NCBI RefSeq assembly: GCF_000182565.1
Contig: NW_015971549.1
Coordinates: forward strand, 495,102 to 559,101
Source: Spizellomyces punctatus DAOM BR117
Taxonomy: Eukaryota > Chytridiomycota > Chytridiomycetes > Spizellomycetales > Spizellomycetaceae
DNA: 64,000 nt
Reading direction: 5' to 3'
Shown: in pieces, positions 54,369 through 64,000 of the stretch
How positions within the stretch are numbered: position 1 is the first letter of the stretch
Layout of the letters: the number at the start of each line of letters is the position of its first letter
Program-made: the position numbers and the translations under genes
The notes under the pieces: model-generated
What the model was told of the DNA's origin: nothing
The model's database searches: none
The model's input: the letters and a program-made list of their open reading frames with translations, nothing else

Positions 54369-55258
54369 CTACTTCTTTCTCTGCGCTTTCCACTTATATA
54401 CCGGCAACCCCTGCTGATCCACCCCAACCTTCTTCTTGGCACCTTTTCCCATCAAATTCTTTTGTAACTCCATCTCCAATTGAGCTTTCCGCAATTGTTC
54501 CTCACGAGCAAGACGGGATGACAGTTCCCGATAGGAACTTTCACGCTGCTTGTCCAGCTTTTTTTGGGTTTTTGGATCGGGTAGGGATATATCGGCCGTT
54601 TTGAGCATGGCAGTTGTGGGCCGGTTGAATTTTCGATGGAGGAGCTCGGCGGGGGTGTCAAAGTAGGTTGATGGATCAAAGGCTTTGGCTGGACAATTGA
54701 AAAGTGTTGATTTAGTATTACGTCCAATGAACGTAGAACCCTCAAACCAAACACACCTTCCGCCTCATCATCCACAAAAATCGTATGTCTTGGTTTCGAC
54801 TTTACTCTTGGCTCACTTTCACCCTCTCCATCACTCTCATCCCCCAATTCCATCCCGTCTTCCTCCTCCTCTTCCTCCTCCTCCTCACCTTCCAACATGT
54901 GTAGTCGATCCTTTAACCTCTCAATCTTCTTCCCATTGATACTCCTTTGATAATTTACATAGTTCTGATCCTGCGTCTTTAACAATCGCAAGAAATCATG
55001 CTCAAATTTCTCTTGTCGTTCCACAATATGTACACCCTTCTTGGTTTTTGCATTGATCATGCCAAAGTAGAACTCATCAGGATTCCGGAAGGCGGCCTTT
55101 TGACGGAGTGTTTTGAGAGCATTTTGCTTTTTGTGGTAGTCTCGGGCTCGGAGGACATAGTCTTTGTGTTTTTCGAGGAGACCTAACCGTTCTCGGGAGG
55201 CGAGTTGGCCTCTCTCCCGGTGGTTTCTTCGTTGAACGGCGTTGCGGAGGGAGGACAT
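54369..55258 (-). CDS. UTP11: UTP11, U3 snoRNP / SSU processome protein
   Basis: UTP11 is a nucleolar protein of the small-subunit processome, needed for 18S rRNA maturation. The start ATG at 55256-55258 gives MSSLRNAVQRRNHRERGQLA, with SRERLGLLEKHKDYVLRARD next. These blocks, plus KTLRQKAAFRNPDEFYFGMI and NAKTKKGVHI, are diagnostic. An acidic run of nine Glu (about 54865-54890) lies in the middle. A single intron (about 54690-54758) separates the second exon, which starts near KAFDPSTYFDTPAELLHRKF and ends GLPVYKWKAQRKK at 54369. Total length of about 270 residues fits the family. Confidence 0.95.
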
Positions 55259-55602
55259 GGTGGTGAGTGGCGGGTGCTAGAGTCGATATGCCTATTCAAA
55301 ATATCTGTGGTGCAAGTCTGAGTAAAGGCAATGAACAAAAGCTTTGCTGATCTATACCACAGATCACCTGGAATAAAAAGTCAAAAGAGGATGAACCAAA
55401 AGAAAGCAATTGAGGGAGAATGGCACGTGTTTTACGCCCACGTGATATCATTCGTACAAGGCGACTTTTCTATTTTCTAGGGCTACCTACTTTAATAAAC
55501 ACAGAGCACAAACTACATAAAAAACCAAAAACAGCTAGATACAGAGTAAATGTCAATATAACAAGACACACAGAATAACTGTCATTTATAAATGGCATAA
55601 AA
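55259..55602. promoter_or_regulatory. UTP11 upstream region with two CACGTG elements
   Basis: CACGTG occurs at 55424-55429 and again at 55439-55444 (followed by A), spaced 15 bases apart and 166-181 bases upstream of the UTP11 ATG. The rest is the AT-rich 3' flank of the next minus-strand gene. Confidence 0.45.
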
Positions 55603-57467
55603 TCAGGATGATGACTGCGGCGCGAGGATTGTCATTGGGAAGGCACCGTGTTGCCCAGTACGGAGATTTGTCCCTGTACACCAGCCGTCACTGAAGGCTT
55701 GGCTAGAGAATTCAAAAAGAAAAACTGAGACATGTATTCTCTTTTCAAGTAATAAGTGGATAACAACAATTACCTTATGACAACAGCATCACCAGGAATG
55801 ATGACAATCTCATCAGGCTGTGAAGGCTTGAAGGCCATGGTAGCAACTCTCTTTTGGCCCAAGTCTTGCGACAGGTGCTTAGAGTCTGGAGCAGCTACAG
55901 GCGTACTGGAATCACCTTGACTGCCGTCGTCAGATCGAGCGAACGTCTGGTAGGCTGGCAAAGTCTCGTAAGGAGGGCCATGGGAGGATCCACTGGCAGT
56001 AGCTGCCTCTGCTGCTGCTTCCGCTGCCTTGTACACAAATGCAAATCCTGGCGCCTGCGCCGGGGGCTCTGCGATTGTGTTCTGAGTTGATCCATGAGCA
56101 CCAGAAGGTCCTTCGTGCGACTCAACCATCGTCTCTGCCGATGGGGTGCGCGACGTCCTGTTGGCTGGCAGTGATGATTTCCTCTCAAGGGACGAGCCAG
56201 ACGGAGCGGTCCTTAAAGAGTTCAAAGCAACGCCCACAGGAAGAATCTCATGAACTGGGGCAAGATTGCCGAAACCGGTGTACGAGACCGGATATGACGG
56301 ACCCGAAGGGGCGGTCCACGGTCCACCCGTACCAGGAGAAACTACTTCGACTCCGCCCGGCCCGGCCGGTGACGGTACGTTTCCACTTCCCCATTGACCA
56401 GGTCCCATTGCATCCATTCCACCAAGTCCGGCATTCGGGGAGGGAAGTGTACCAGGAGTGCCCCACTGACTGTTTCCAGGTAAAACTTCAACTCCACTTG
56501 ATACTGGAAGAGTGCCATAGTGCCCACTTGATACTCCATCAACTCCGCCGCCACCGTAGTTATACATTGACGGGTTCATACTCTGAAAATCCGGTTGCGG
56601 TGACACGCCTCCAAAGCCAACCGGACTGTACCCGCCTGCTGTAGGGTAGCCTCCACTCATAGGCCGCTCGGGGGCAGACGTCACAATTTCCTCATGCTGT
56701 ACACTAGGCGGACTTGTGGGGCGCAAAAACTTGTTGTTAGCACCAAAAAGATCAGACATGGGTTTCGAGCGTCCGAATTCTTCATTGTCACCCTTTCTGG
56801 CCCGTTGACGCCAACGTACCACACCCGTACCAACTAGCCCAATAACGGCCATAGAGAACAAGCCGCCGATTATGCTCCCCACAATGACCGCCGTCTTCTT
56901 TCCTGCATTTTGACCAGAATCGTTTACTCCTTCGATAGGGACAGCGCCTGTCACCGGGGTGGTTGTGATCGCAGGAGGAATATCTACTATCACGGTCGCG
57001 GTAACCCTAGGAGTTCCATTTGACGTGAAAGTGATCAGCTGGGTACGCGACGTCGGTGGTGGGGTGATCACTACCGGCGATGGCGGTAGAGGTGCGGCAG
57101 TGGTGGATGCACGAGGAGATGGCGCAGGCTGTGTTGGCTGCGACGATACCGGCGGGGGCGGGGCCGCTGTCGTGCTTGTGGGTGGTGGCGATGGGGGTGC
57201 CGATGAGGACGAGGGTGGGGGCGCGGGCGCCGTTGTGGACGAAGGCGGGACGGGATTCGACGACGTTGGTGGGACGCTAGAAGTAGGAGGACGCGGAATC
57301 TGCTCCGTGTTTGGGGGATCCACTATTGGGCCTCTGGTCGCAGTCTGTGATGGCAACGGTTGCCCGTATACACCCACAAAGGTGGAAGCCAACAGACAGA
57401 GTGCGATCAACAGAAGGGGAAGGAGTCCACTCGCCCCGCGGTTGCGATGTCGCGTTATTCGGGGCAT
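55603..57467 (-). CDS. Mucin-like single-pass membrane protein with C-terminal SH3 domain
   Basis: The ATG at 57465-57467 gives a signal peptide (ASGLLPLLLIALCLLASTFV). A longer frame to 57617 is less likely. The ectodomain is a Pro/Ser/Thr-rich stalk of about 150 residues, as in O-glycosylated sensors. A transmembrane helix follows (TAVIVGSIIGGLFSMAVIGL), then a basic stop-transfer (RWRQRARK). The cytosolic part is Gly/Pro/Tyr-rich, with repeats such as GQWGSGNVPSP and SQWGTPGTLPSP. Read without splicing, the frame ends at 55770 in the middle of an SH3 domain. A 71-base intron (55703-55773, GTAATT...TCTAG) restores it: MAFKPSQPDEIVIIPGDAVV, then FSDGWCTGTNLRTGQHGAFP, ending at 55603. The SH3 closely resembles that of the gene at 42740-44211. 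Function is not known; the layout recalls wall-stress or osmosensors such as Msb2 and Sho1 combined in one chain. Confidence 0.8.
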
Positions 57468-58133
57468 TCTGCAACTTTTGAGTCTTTCACAAGGGTCCTT
57501 GCTACGAAAAAACTGGAAGCTGGTAGTATCGGGCGAGGAGGGCGCGAACCTGTGTGATGATCTGGTGGTCAGCCTATTAAGCAGTATGCAAGATGAACTC
57601 TTTAACGAGAATGCCAATGTACTCCGACAACCCAGCAGGGACTAACACTGCCCCCCAGGTGTGCGCAGCTAAACAACTTTTGCCATTTCCCTACCTTTGC
57701 ACCTTTCCAAATTCCTTATCCTTGAGGCAAATTCACGTCGAACCTCGACTGCGACAAGTTTCGTTACTGTGCGCTGAAGCCTGCCAAAGGTTCCGAACTG
57801 AAAATGCTGCGAGAAGGGCGGGCTTTCCGTTGGATTTTCGCCTTGATATAAAGTCGCGGGAAAGAAAATATCTTGTGGCAGGATAGCTGAGGGCTGAGCA
57901 GCTGCCATGGCAACAGCGAGTTTCACACCTCCCCCCGATTTGACACATGGGCTGTGATGGAGATATCGTTAAGCCTTTTGGGCTGTGGGCTTTTTGTCGA
58001 TATTTATTGGGGTTAGACTTTCATGATTGAGATATTTTTCATGCATGTTTGTAAAGAGTTTTACAAGTGAAGGACAGCAGTGAAATATCATTCATCAAAA
58101 TGTACAAGCGATTATTGGGATATTGAAGTCATT
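57468..58133. other. Promoter region of the mucin-like SH3 gene
   Basis: 666 bases of 5' flank of the minus-strand mucin-like gene and 3' flank of the small gene beyond. An 85-codon minus-strand frame (57669-57926) could be an upstream ORF or chance. No other feature is seen. Confidence 0.35.
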
Positions 58134-58679
58134 TTACAACCGACTCTTGCCCATTGGCCTTCCTGTCCCACTTTCTGCGTTAGCTAATCCACCAGAATGA
58201 ATTGGGCCTTTCTGAGGGGGTGGAGGAACACCACCGCCTTCCCTTCGTCTATCTTTCTCCTTCTCATGACGGCCGGCATCCTCACTGTCGCTGGACGAAG
58301 GAGCAGACGATTCACCTTTGCTGTTTTTGAGATGGGCGATTGGCTGTGCTTGGGAAGATGAGTTGGGCAAGTCGCGATGGGGAGATCGAGCATCTTCGGG
58401 AAGGGTGTGCATTGGTTTTGGTGGGTTTGAGGGAGGATTCAGCTTGCGGCCATCATTTGCAGCCGTTACAAATGTGGAAGGCGGCTTTGGCTCGGATGAG
58501 AGTTTGCGACGAGATGCTTCATCTGGAATGGCTCTGTAGGGTGCAGCAATGTCCGCTCATTAAAATCCTTTTCTTCCAGATGATAATCTGTTGTCAAACT
58601 CATACCTTTGAAGAACCTCGACTTCTGCTGAAGGGACATCAGGTTTGTCAGGGTTTTCAATACGTTTGTCTATTTGCAT
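58134..58679 (-). CDS. Small disordered protein of unknown function
   Basis: The two exons are 58606-58679 and 58134-58533, joined by a GTATGA...ACAG intron in frame, giving 157 residues. The first exon reads MQIDKRIENPDKPDVPSAEV with EVLQRY-like sequence. The junction gives LQRAIPDEASRRKLSSEPKP. The remainder is rich in Pro, Ser, Lys and Glu, with GGGVPPPPQKGPIHSGG near the end. No membrane helix or signal peptide is visible. I do not recognise a family. The consistent reading frame across a canonical splice is the main support for it being real. It is divergent from the V-ATPase gene. Confidence 0.55.
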
Positions 58680-59561
58680 GATGTTGTCAAAGAACAGTAA
58701 AAGAGGATGCGTGCTTTTTGGATGTGCTGCTAGAACAGGTGCTCGTTTGTCCTTTTTATATCAGCGACAAAGTGATGATCGACGGGGGGATTATGTCACA
58801 GCCGCGTTGGATCATGGTGACGCTGGTGGGGGCGCTCGCGTCCAAAAGATGGATACCGCTAATCTATCTTTCTGTTGCGGAAACCAACGGAATTGCATCA
58901 AAAGGCAGCAAATGTATGCAGTGACCAGCATCAGATTCACCTCAACTTAACTGATTAAATAGTTACTGGGTTTGCATCTCTCCGAATGATCGTCATCTGG
59001 TGCAGCGAGTAGCAATTGAAAGTCACGCACAAAAGTATATGAATTGAAAAACTACTGATTGCTCCGATGCAAAGGAAAGTCCATGAAGTGGAGTATTTTT
59101 CATTCTGATTATACCAATCATCGCTTCTACACATCACTGTATGGTCAAGAAACATGATCGACTGAAGCCATCTGCTGTACAAAATAATGCGAAGCTCGTC
59201 TGATACATTGACAAGACGTCACGCTTGGGGAGAAAATACCATTTGAATACTGTAACTCGACTCCTGCAAGACAGTTTGACAGATTGTTGGCAGAGGATAA
59301 GAAGGTCAAGAGGAAGAGCGATTACATAACTAACGGCCACACGTGATCAGAAAGTTGGAAAGTGCCAGCGGGGGATCAGCAGCCATCTTCCTTTCATCCA
59401 TCCAGAGTCCCCACGGCCTACCTCACCGCGTATTTCCCGACGTTCTGGATATCTAAAACAACATTTAAATCGACGTACGCACGCTATCTATTTCCGCCCA
59501 TCACGGCGTTTAGCTTCTTGTTCGCCCAAAAAAAACCGTTTCTGTTTCCTCAAAGTTTGCA
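58680..59561. other. Divergent spacer upstream of VMA6
   Basis: 882 bases without a convincing gene. A CACGTGA element lies at 59340-59346, 216 bases before the VMA6 ATG. Open frames are short and lack family features. Confidence 0.4.
59340..59345. promoter_or_regulatory. CACGTGA element upstream of VMA6
   Basis: Same word as at the other promoters (ACACGTGATC), 216 bases upstream of the start codon. Confidence 0.35.
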
Positions 59562-61042
59562 ATGGAGGCTCTGTTCTTTAACGTTGAGGACGGGTTCCTT
59601 GAGGCCATGGTCCGTGGGTACAAGGCTGGAATTCTTAATTCGACGAATTATATCAATTTGACGCAGTGTGAGACGTTGGATGGTGCGTGGCATATTATGA
59701 ATTGCGTTATAAAAGCATGTTTCAAAACATATTGGTTCCACTGCTCACGCGAATTTCATCGACGCAGACCTCAAACTGCAGCTTGCATCTACCGATTATG
59801 GAAACTTCTTGCAGAATGAACCTTCTCCGTTGGCAACCACGACTATTGCAGATAAGGCCCGTGAAACGCTCGTGTCGCATTTCCAGTACATGAGGGCGAA
59901 TGCAGTGAAGCCTTTGGCAACGTTTTTGGATTACATTACGTGAGTTTTCTGTTGTATAGGCTATGGGGAAGAGTGTAGGGCGGGTTTCACAACGTTGATG
60001 CAATCGGACGGAGACACAAAGCGTTTTTCAGTTGATTTCTGAGACCTCGAGAGCTGAGCCTCCAGTTAACCTCTGCATTGATTTGTTTGTCAGCTATGCA
60101 TACATGATAGACAATACCATCCTCTTGATTACCGGTACGCTTCACGAACGCGATACAAACGATCTATTAGAGCGATGTCACCCTCTTGGCATGTTCGATG
60201 GTATCGCAGCGCTATGTGTCGCAACAAATGTTGCGGAACTCTTTAACACTGTCTTGGTTGAGTCCCCATTAGGTAAACTGGCCTCAACTGATAATGTATC
60301 AAAACGGAGTGTACTAAATGTCCTTTCATGATTTTAGCACCGTACTTTGAAAAATGCCTTTCAGCGCAGGACTTGGATGAAATGAACATTGAAATCATCC
60401 GGAACACGCTGTACAAAGCTTACTTGGAGGATTTCTATGGCTATTGTTTGCAATTGGGTGGACCGACTGCCGAGGTTATGGGAGAGATTCTGCAGGTAGG
60501 CGCGAAAATGACAATCTTGCGTGTCACGTTGTGCGCTGGCTCATGTCGCTGTCGCATAGTTTGAAGCAGACCGCCGAGTCATCAACATCACGATCAACTC
60601 TCTAAACACAGAGCTTAGCAAGGATGACCGAGCAAAGCTGTTTCCGACTTGCGGAAGACTGTACCCAGAGGGAACTTATAAGCTTGCTCGTGCGGATGAT
60701 GTAGACCAAGTTCGTCTGGCCGTAGAAAATTACCCGGTAAGCGTGGCATCCCTTTGCCAACTGGTCAATGCCATTTTCAACCAAGCATACCAACCATTTT
60801 GTTTACAGGAGTACAAACAATTCTTTGACATTCCCGTCGGATCGGACCGATCGCTCGAAGACAAATTCTTTGAGTACGAAGTCCACCTGAACAAACGGGC
60901 CTTTACGCAGCAATTCCAATACGGCGTATTTTACGCTTACGTCAAATTGAAGGAACAGGAGATTCGCAATATTGTGTGGATAGCGGAGTGTATCGCTCAG
61001 CAGCAGAAGGACAGGATTAACAATTACATTACAATCTTTTGA
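59562..61042 (+). CDS. VMA6: V-type proton ATPase subunit d
   Basis: Subunit d couples the central stalk of the vacuolar proton pump to the membrane ring. The ATG at 59562 gives [20 protein letters not shown], with [20 protein letters not shown] next, the classic family start. Introns then separate [99 protein letters not shown] and [20 protein letters not shown]. The end is [20 protein letters not shown] plus IF and TGA at 61040-61042, as in all members. Six or more introns are present. Confidence 0.97.
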
Positions 61043-61155
61043 ATGCTGTTTATGGCTGTAGTGAATAGAAAGCGTTTTCTTGAGAATTGTTTCCGCAGAC
61101 TATCCGCCCCTCTTTTATTGCAATGAACTTGGACAATTTACATAATGCTAACCCG

Positions 61156-63794
61156 TCACACAACCACTCGGTTGATCGCAACAGGGTTGATGACTGATGA
61201 AACAGATAATTCGTAACCATACATTCTCGCATCAGCGTATACTAACAAAAAAAGCGAACCAACGTCAGTTTCGAGATACAATAAATAATTTGTATTTAAT
61301 GCTTTGTACTCACGAAAATGAACTCGATAAAATGACAAAGCAGCATCCACGGGTGACGGATGTTTGGAAACAAACATGCCAAGTAAGGGCGCATTAGGTG
61401 GGACGTGATGCGGAAGGACATCTTCCACGGCCTGTGGTTGAACCCAAAATTAAGCCTCGCAAAAGGCCACCAGGAATATTTAAAACTTACGAGCATGAAT
61501 TTACTCTCACTAGTTGCCTTATCGTGGGTTCTGAAAAACGGATGCCGTCTTTTAAGAAAACAGTGCCATCTGGTTCAACGAGAGTGATCACGGTATGTAC
61601 CGTAAGAGCCGGATAAGTGCTGCTGTTCCCTTTTGACTTGCCACAACCGCGGCACTCAATTCCTCAATCCATTCCACCATGCACAGTCCTAATAAAGTTC
61701 ATTAGAAACAACCCAATACGTTGTCCCAAATACAAATATGCGGAACACTCACGATCATACAAATTCAAAACAGGGTCCATCCTGGGATCGAACCGACTAA
61801 TGACCTTTTGTATCATATGCAGCGTGTTCAGCGTCTCCGTGTGCAAAAGAAAAAGATTATCGACACTCGTGCAGAGGATCAAATCTCGCGGAAGGTCGCC
61901 TGCTAATTTGATGCTGTGTGGGGGCGTTGGGACCATTGGCCGCTGCCGCCACTGTCTCCACCAGCTTAACGGGCGGTAAACAAAGGGGTAATAGGATTCT
62001 GTATCAGTTGAGGCAGAATCATCAGATTCATCAACGATTTGAGATGTATCAGAGTCACTATCTGTTATTTGCGGCGGCAAGGGGGGGATGCTAGAAAAGC
62101 TTTCATTTTCATCCAATATGGAAGACCATTCGCTGGCCCCCTCGTCTTCGAGATTGGGTGCGGGGTATCCAGTCAGCGAGGTGGTTGCATCCATTGGATC
62201 GCTGTCAAGAGGTTCGGCCAGGGTGGAAAGATTGCTGGTGTGGTCCATGAGGAACATAGCTAAGCGGGATTCTGAGTCAGGGTCTTCACCATTTGTTGTT
62301 TCCAGCTCATTTTGAGGAACGGATGGGGATGTGTCGTTTTCTGGGAAAGGATTTGTCGGGAATGGGGATTCAAGGGCCATATCTTCCGGTAAATCCATGA
62401 CCATGCACGTATCACCAGTAGCTACTCGCTCCACCTCAATTGGCTCCTCGTCAACATCAAGAACACTGTCGTAATCAGTATCATCCATTCTGACGGGCTC
62501 GACATCAGAATCAGAGTTGTCGCCAAAATCCTCCTGTGAAGCCTCGGACGCCGTGTCCCTCTGCTGATTAGACGTTGTATCGGGTACCGAGGGGCCAGTA
62601 TCGGGTACAAGCCGTTGCCGTAGCGTTTGCAATACATCCTCGCGACGTCGTTTGAATGGGTTGCATTCATCTGGCGTGGATGACGGTATGTGTTTGAACA
62701 ATGAGGGCTGAATGAAGCGGGCAACCCACCCCCTGGACGATGAAACATTAGAATAATTTTAAATGGAGACCGTGGCTATAGATATGCTGCAGTACCATTG
62801 CCCGTCTACTTCGCGAGAATAAAGAGTCTCGCCAGTTTTGATGTTCCATATTCGGAGAGTGCAATCTAAAAGGGTCCCATGAATCAGATTGCTGACACCA
62901 TCTTGCGGATATCGCAAACAGAATATAACACCTATAGAACATGATAGCAGGTACCTCCCACATGAACTGAAGTCAATGGCAGGAACATTATGTTCGTGTC
63001 CCACAAGCTCTCTCTTCTCAACGCCGCCGAGTGGATCGCCATCTCTGTCACTGACGAAATTGCCATGGCTTTGATAGCTTGACCTCAGATTCCATACCAT
63101 AATAGTATGCGAATTAGCCGAAACAGCGAGTAAATACGACGGTCCGTGTATCGCAATGCCCCACGCCGAGTCTCGATGCCTTTTTTGACGTGCAAAAAGA
63201 AGGCCCGTCAACCATCACACCATGAGGGCACAACTGAACAGTGTCTTGTAACGCACTGCAGTACAATTGGGTGGCGATCTAGATCTGCGGTGAACCAGAC
63301 GTGGACGAGGTGGTTGTCGTCAACTGCTACAAGGACTTCTTCGGTTCCGATTTCTCCGACTCGAATGGCATTGATCGGTCCATCATGTTCCTGGTAGTGA
63401 GAAATAAAAACGCAAAGAGTCGATTAATAAAACCTCGCAAAGCGTATGAGCTGGCCGATATTTCCCCCAAAGAAATCCTCACGCACCTCACCAGAACCAC
63501 TCTTGAGCACACGATACGGTGCAATCGAGAAGCGCTTATCGAACCGATGCGGATTACGATAGACATTGATTTGCTGATTAACGGCTACAAAGAAAACGTC
63601 GCTATCCCGTACACTGGCGGCAGTCAAGTTCATTCGCTTCACAGCAAGTTGAGTTGTCAATGAGATCGTGTAAACTTTTATGACTACGGCATACCCACCC
63701 AGGTTGGCGCATGGTCCAGACCACTTATGCGTTGTCCTGCATATAGATCTTCAATAACAATGGGCTGATATGGGCATGCGAGAAATGTGGGCAT
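61156..63794 (-). CDS. CRT10: CRT10-like WD-repeat protein
   Basis: Yeast Crt10 represses ribonucleotide reductase genes and is a putative substrate receptor of the Rtt101-Mms1 ubiquitin ligase. The start exon is 63699-63794 (MPTFLACPYQPIVIEDLYAG). A 62-base intron (63637-63698) joins it to RMNLTAASVRDSDVFFVAVN, QQINVYRNPHRF. Then come VDDNHLVHVWFTADLDRHP, SAWGIAIHGPSYLLAVSANS, the WD units TIMVWNLRS and LRIWNIKTGETLY, and a strongly acidic insert of about 230 residues (62000-62650). It closes with HVPPNAPLLGMFVSKHP and LFLLVYADARMYGYELS. The SAWGIAIHxxxxLLAVSANS block and the closing LLG-YELS region match the Crt10 family as I recall it. C-terminal splicing (about 61430-61660) is complex and the exact junctions there are uncertain. 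Confidence 0.75.
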
Positions 63795-63877
63795 GACTTG
63801 CAGATCTGACCTGGGAAGCGGTGGAAGCTTGTGTTGTTGATGACGAGACGGGTTATAAACTTATGATCACGAATCGT

Positions 63878-63883
63878 CACGTG
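63878..63883. promoter_or_regulatory. CACGTG element, 84 bases upstream of CRT10-like gene
   Basis: TCACGTGTT in the 5' flank of the last gene. The remaining bases to 64000 hold no visible gene. Confidence 0.4.
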
Positions 63884-64000
63884 TTAAATAATTATAATCG
63901 CTACGATCAGCTTACGTTTACCCAACCAGAAAAGGATATGCAGGACGCTTGCAAAACGCAGCAAATTGGACGCCAATAAAAGGGAAAGGGAGCAAGCCTT

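Noticed and set aside
56959-57645. 228-codon plus-strand frame rich in Gly, Val and Asp
   Set aside because: It is the antisense of the Pro/Ser/Thr-rich stalk of the mucin-like gene; biased codons remove stops from the other strand.

Overview
The window is nuclear DNA of a fungus with a flagellated stage, most likely a chytrid. Genes are split by many short GT-AG introns (those I could solve run about 60-70 bases) and are packed on both strands. The set mixes fungal housekeeping genes (SMC1, MED17, DBP6, VMA6, UTP11, HEM1, eL8, CRT10-like) with genes tied to motile cilia or centrioles: ODAD2/ARMC4, CCDC77, an LRRC71-like protein, PTPDC1 and possibly a CEP152-like coiled-coil protein. I see no rRNA gene, convincing tRNA gene, CRISPR array, intact transposon or prokaryotic operon. 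The species cannot be fixed from sequence alone.

Layout. 1-17 kb: 3' end of SMC1 (+), DDI1 (-), LRRC71-like (+), MED17 (-), ODAD2 (+), CCDC77 (+). 17-23 kb: a large protein joining a Skp1/elongin-C-like POZ fold, an F-box-like motif and leucine-rich repeats (-), divergent from the DEAD-box helicase DBP6 (+). 23-34 kb: PRMT5 (-), ITFG1/TIP (+), a SIKE/FGFR1OP2-family STRIPAK component (-), a bestrophin-like channel (-), adenylate kinase 3 (+). 34-42 kb: a long centrosome-type coiled-coil protein (-), a possible F-box-like relic, ribosomal protein eL8 (+), 5-aminolevulinate synthase HEM1 (-). 42-58 kb: a Cys-rich membrane protein with a C-terminal SH3 domain (+), a MYND-finger protein (-), GDP-mannose pyrophosphorylase (+), CDC1/PGAP5 phosphoesterase (-), PTPDC1 (+), UTP11 (-), a second membrane protein with a C-terminal SH3 domain (-). 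58-64 kb: a small disordered protein (-), V-ATPase subunit d (+), a CRT10-like WD protein (-).

Connections. The genes do not form one pathway. Three themes recur: flagellum assembly (LRRC71-like, ODAD2, CCDC77, PTPDC1), ubiquitin-linked adaptors (DDI1, the POZ/F-box/LRR fusion, CRT10-like), and membrane or wall sensing (two SH3-tailed receptors, GDP-mannose supply, CDC1 for GPI-anchor remodelling). A CACGTG element, usually as CACGTGA, sits about 50-85 bases upstream of the start codon of six genes and is the clearest unexplained regulatory signal.

All exon models were read by eye. Gene limits are firmer than individual internal splice sites.
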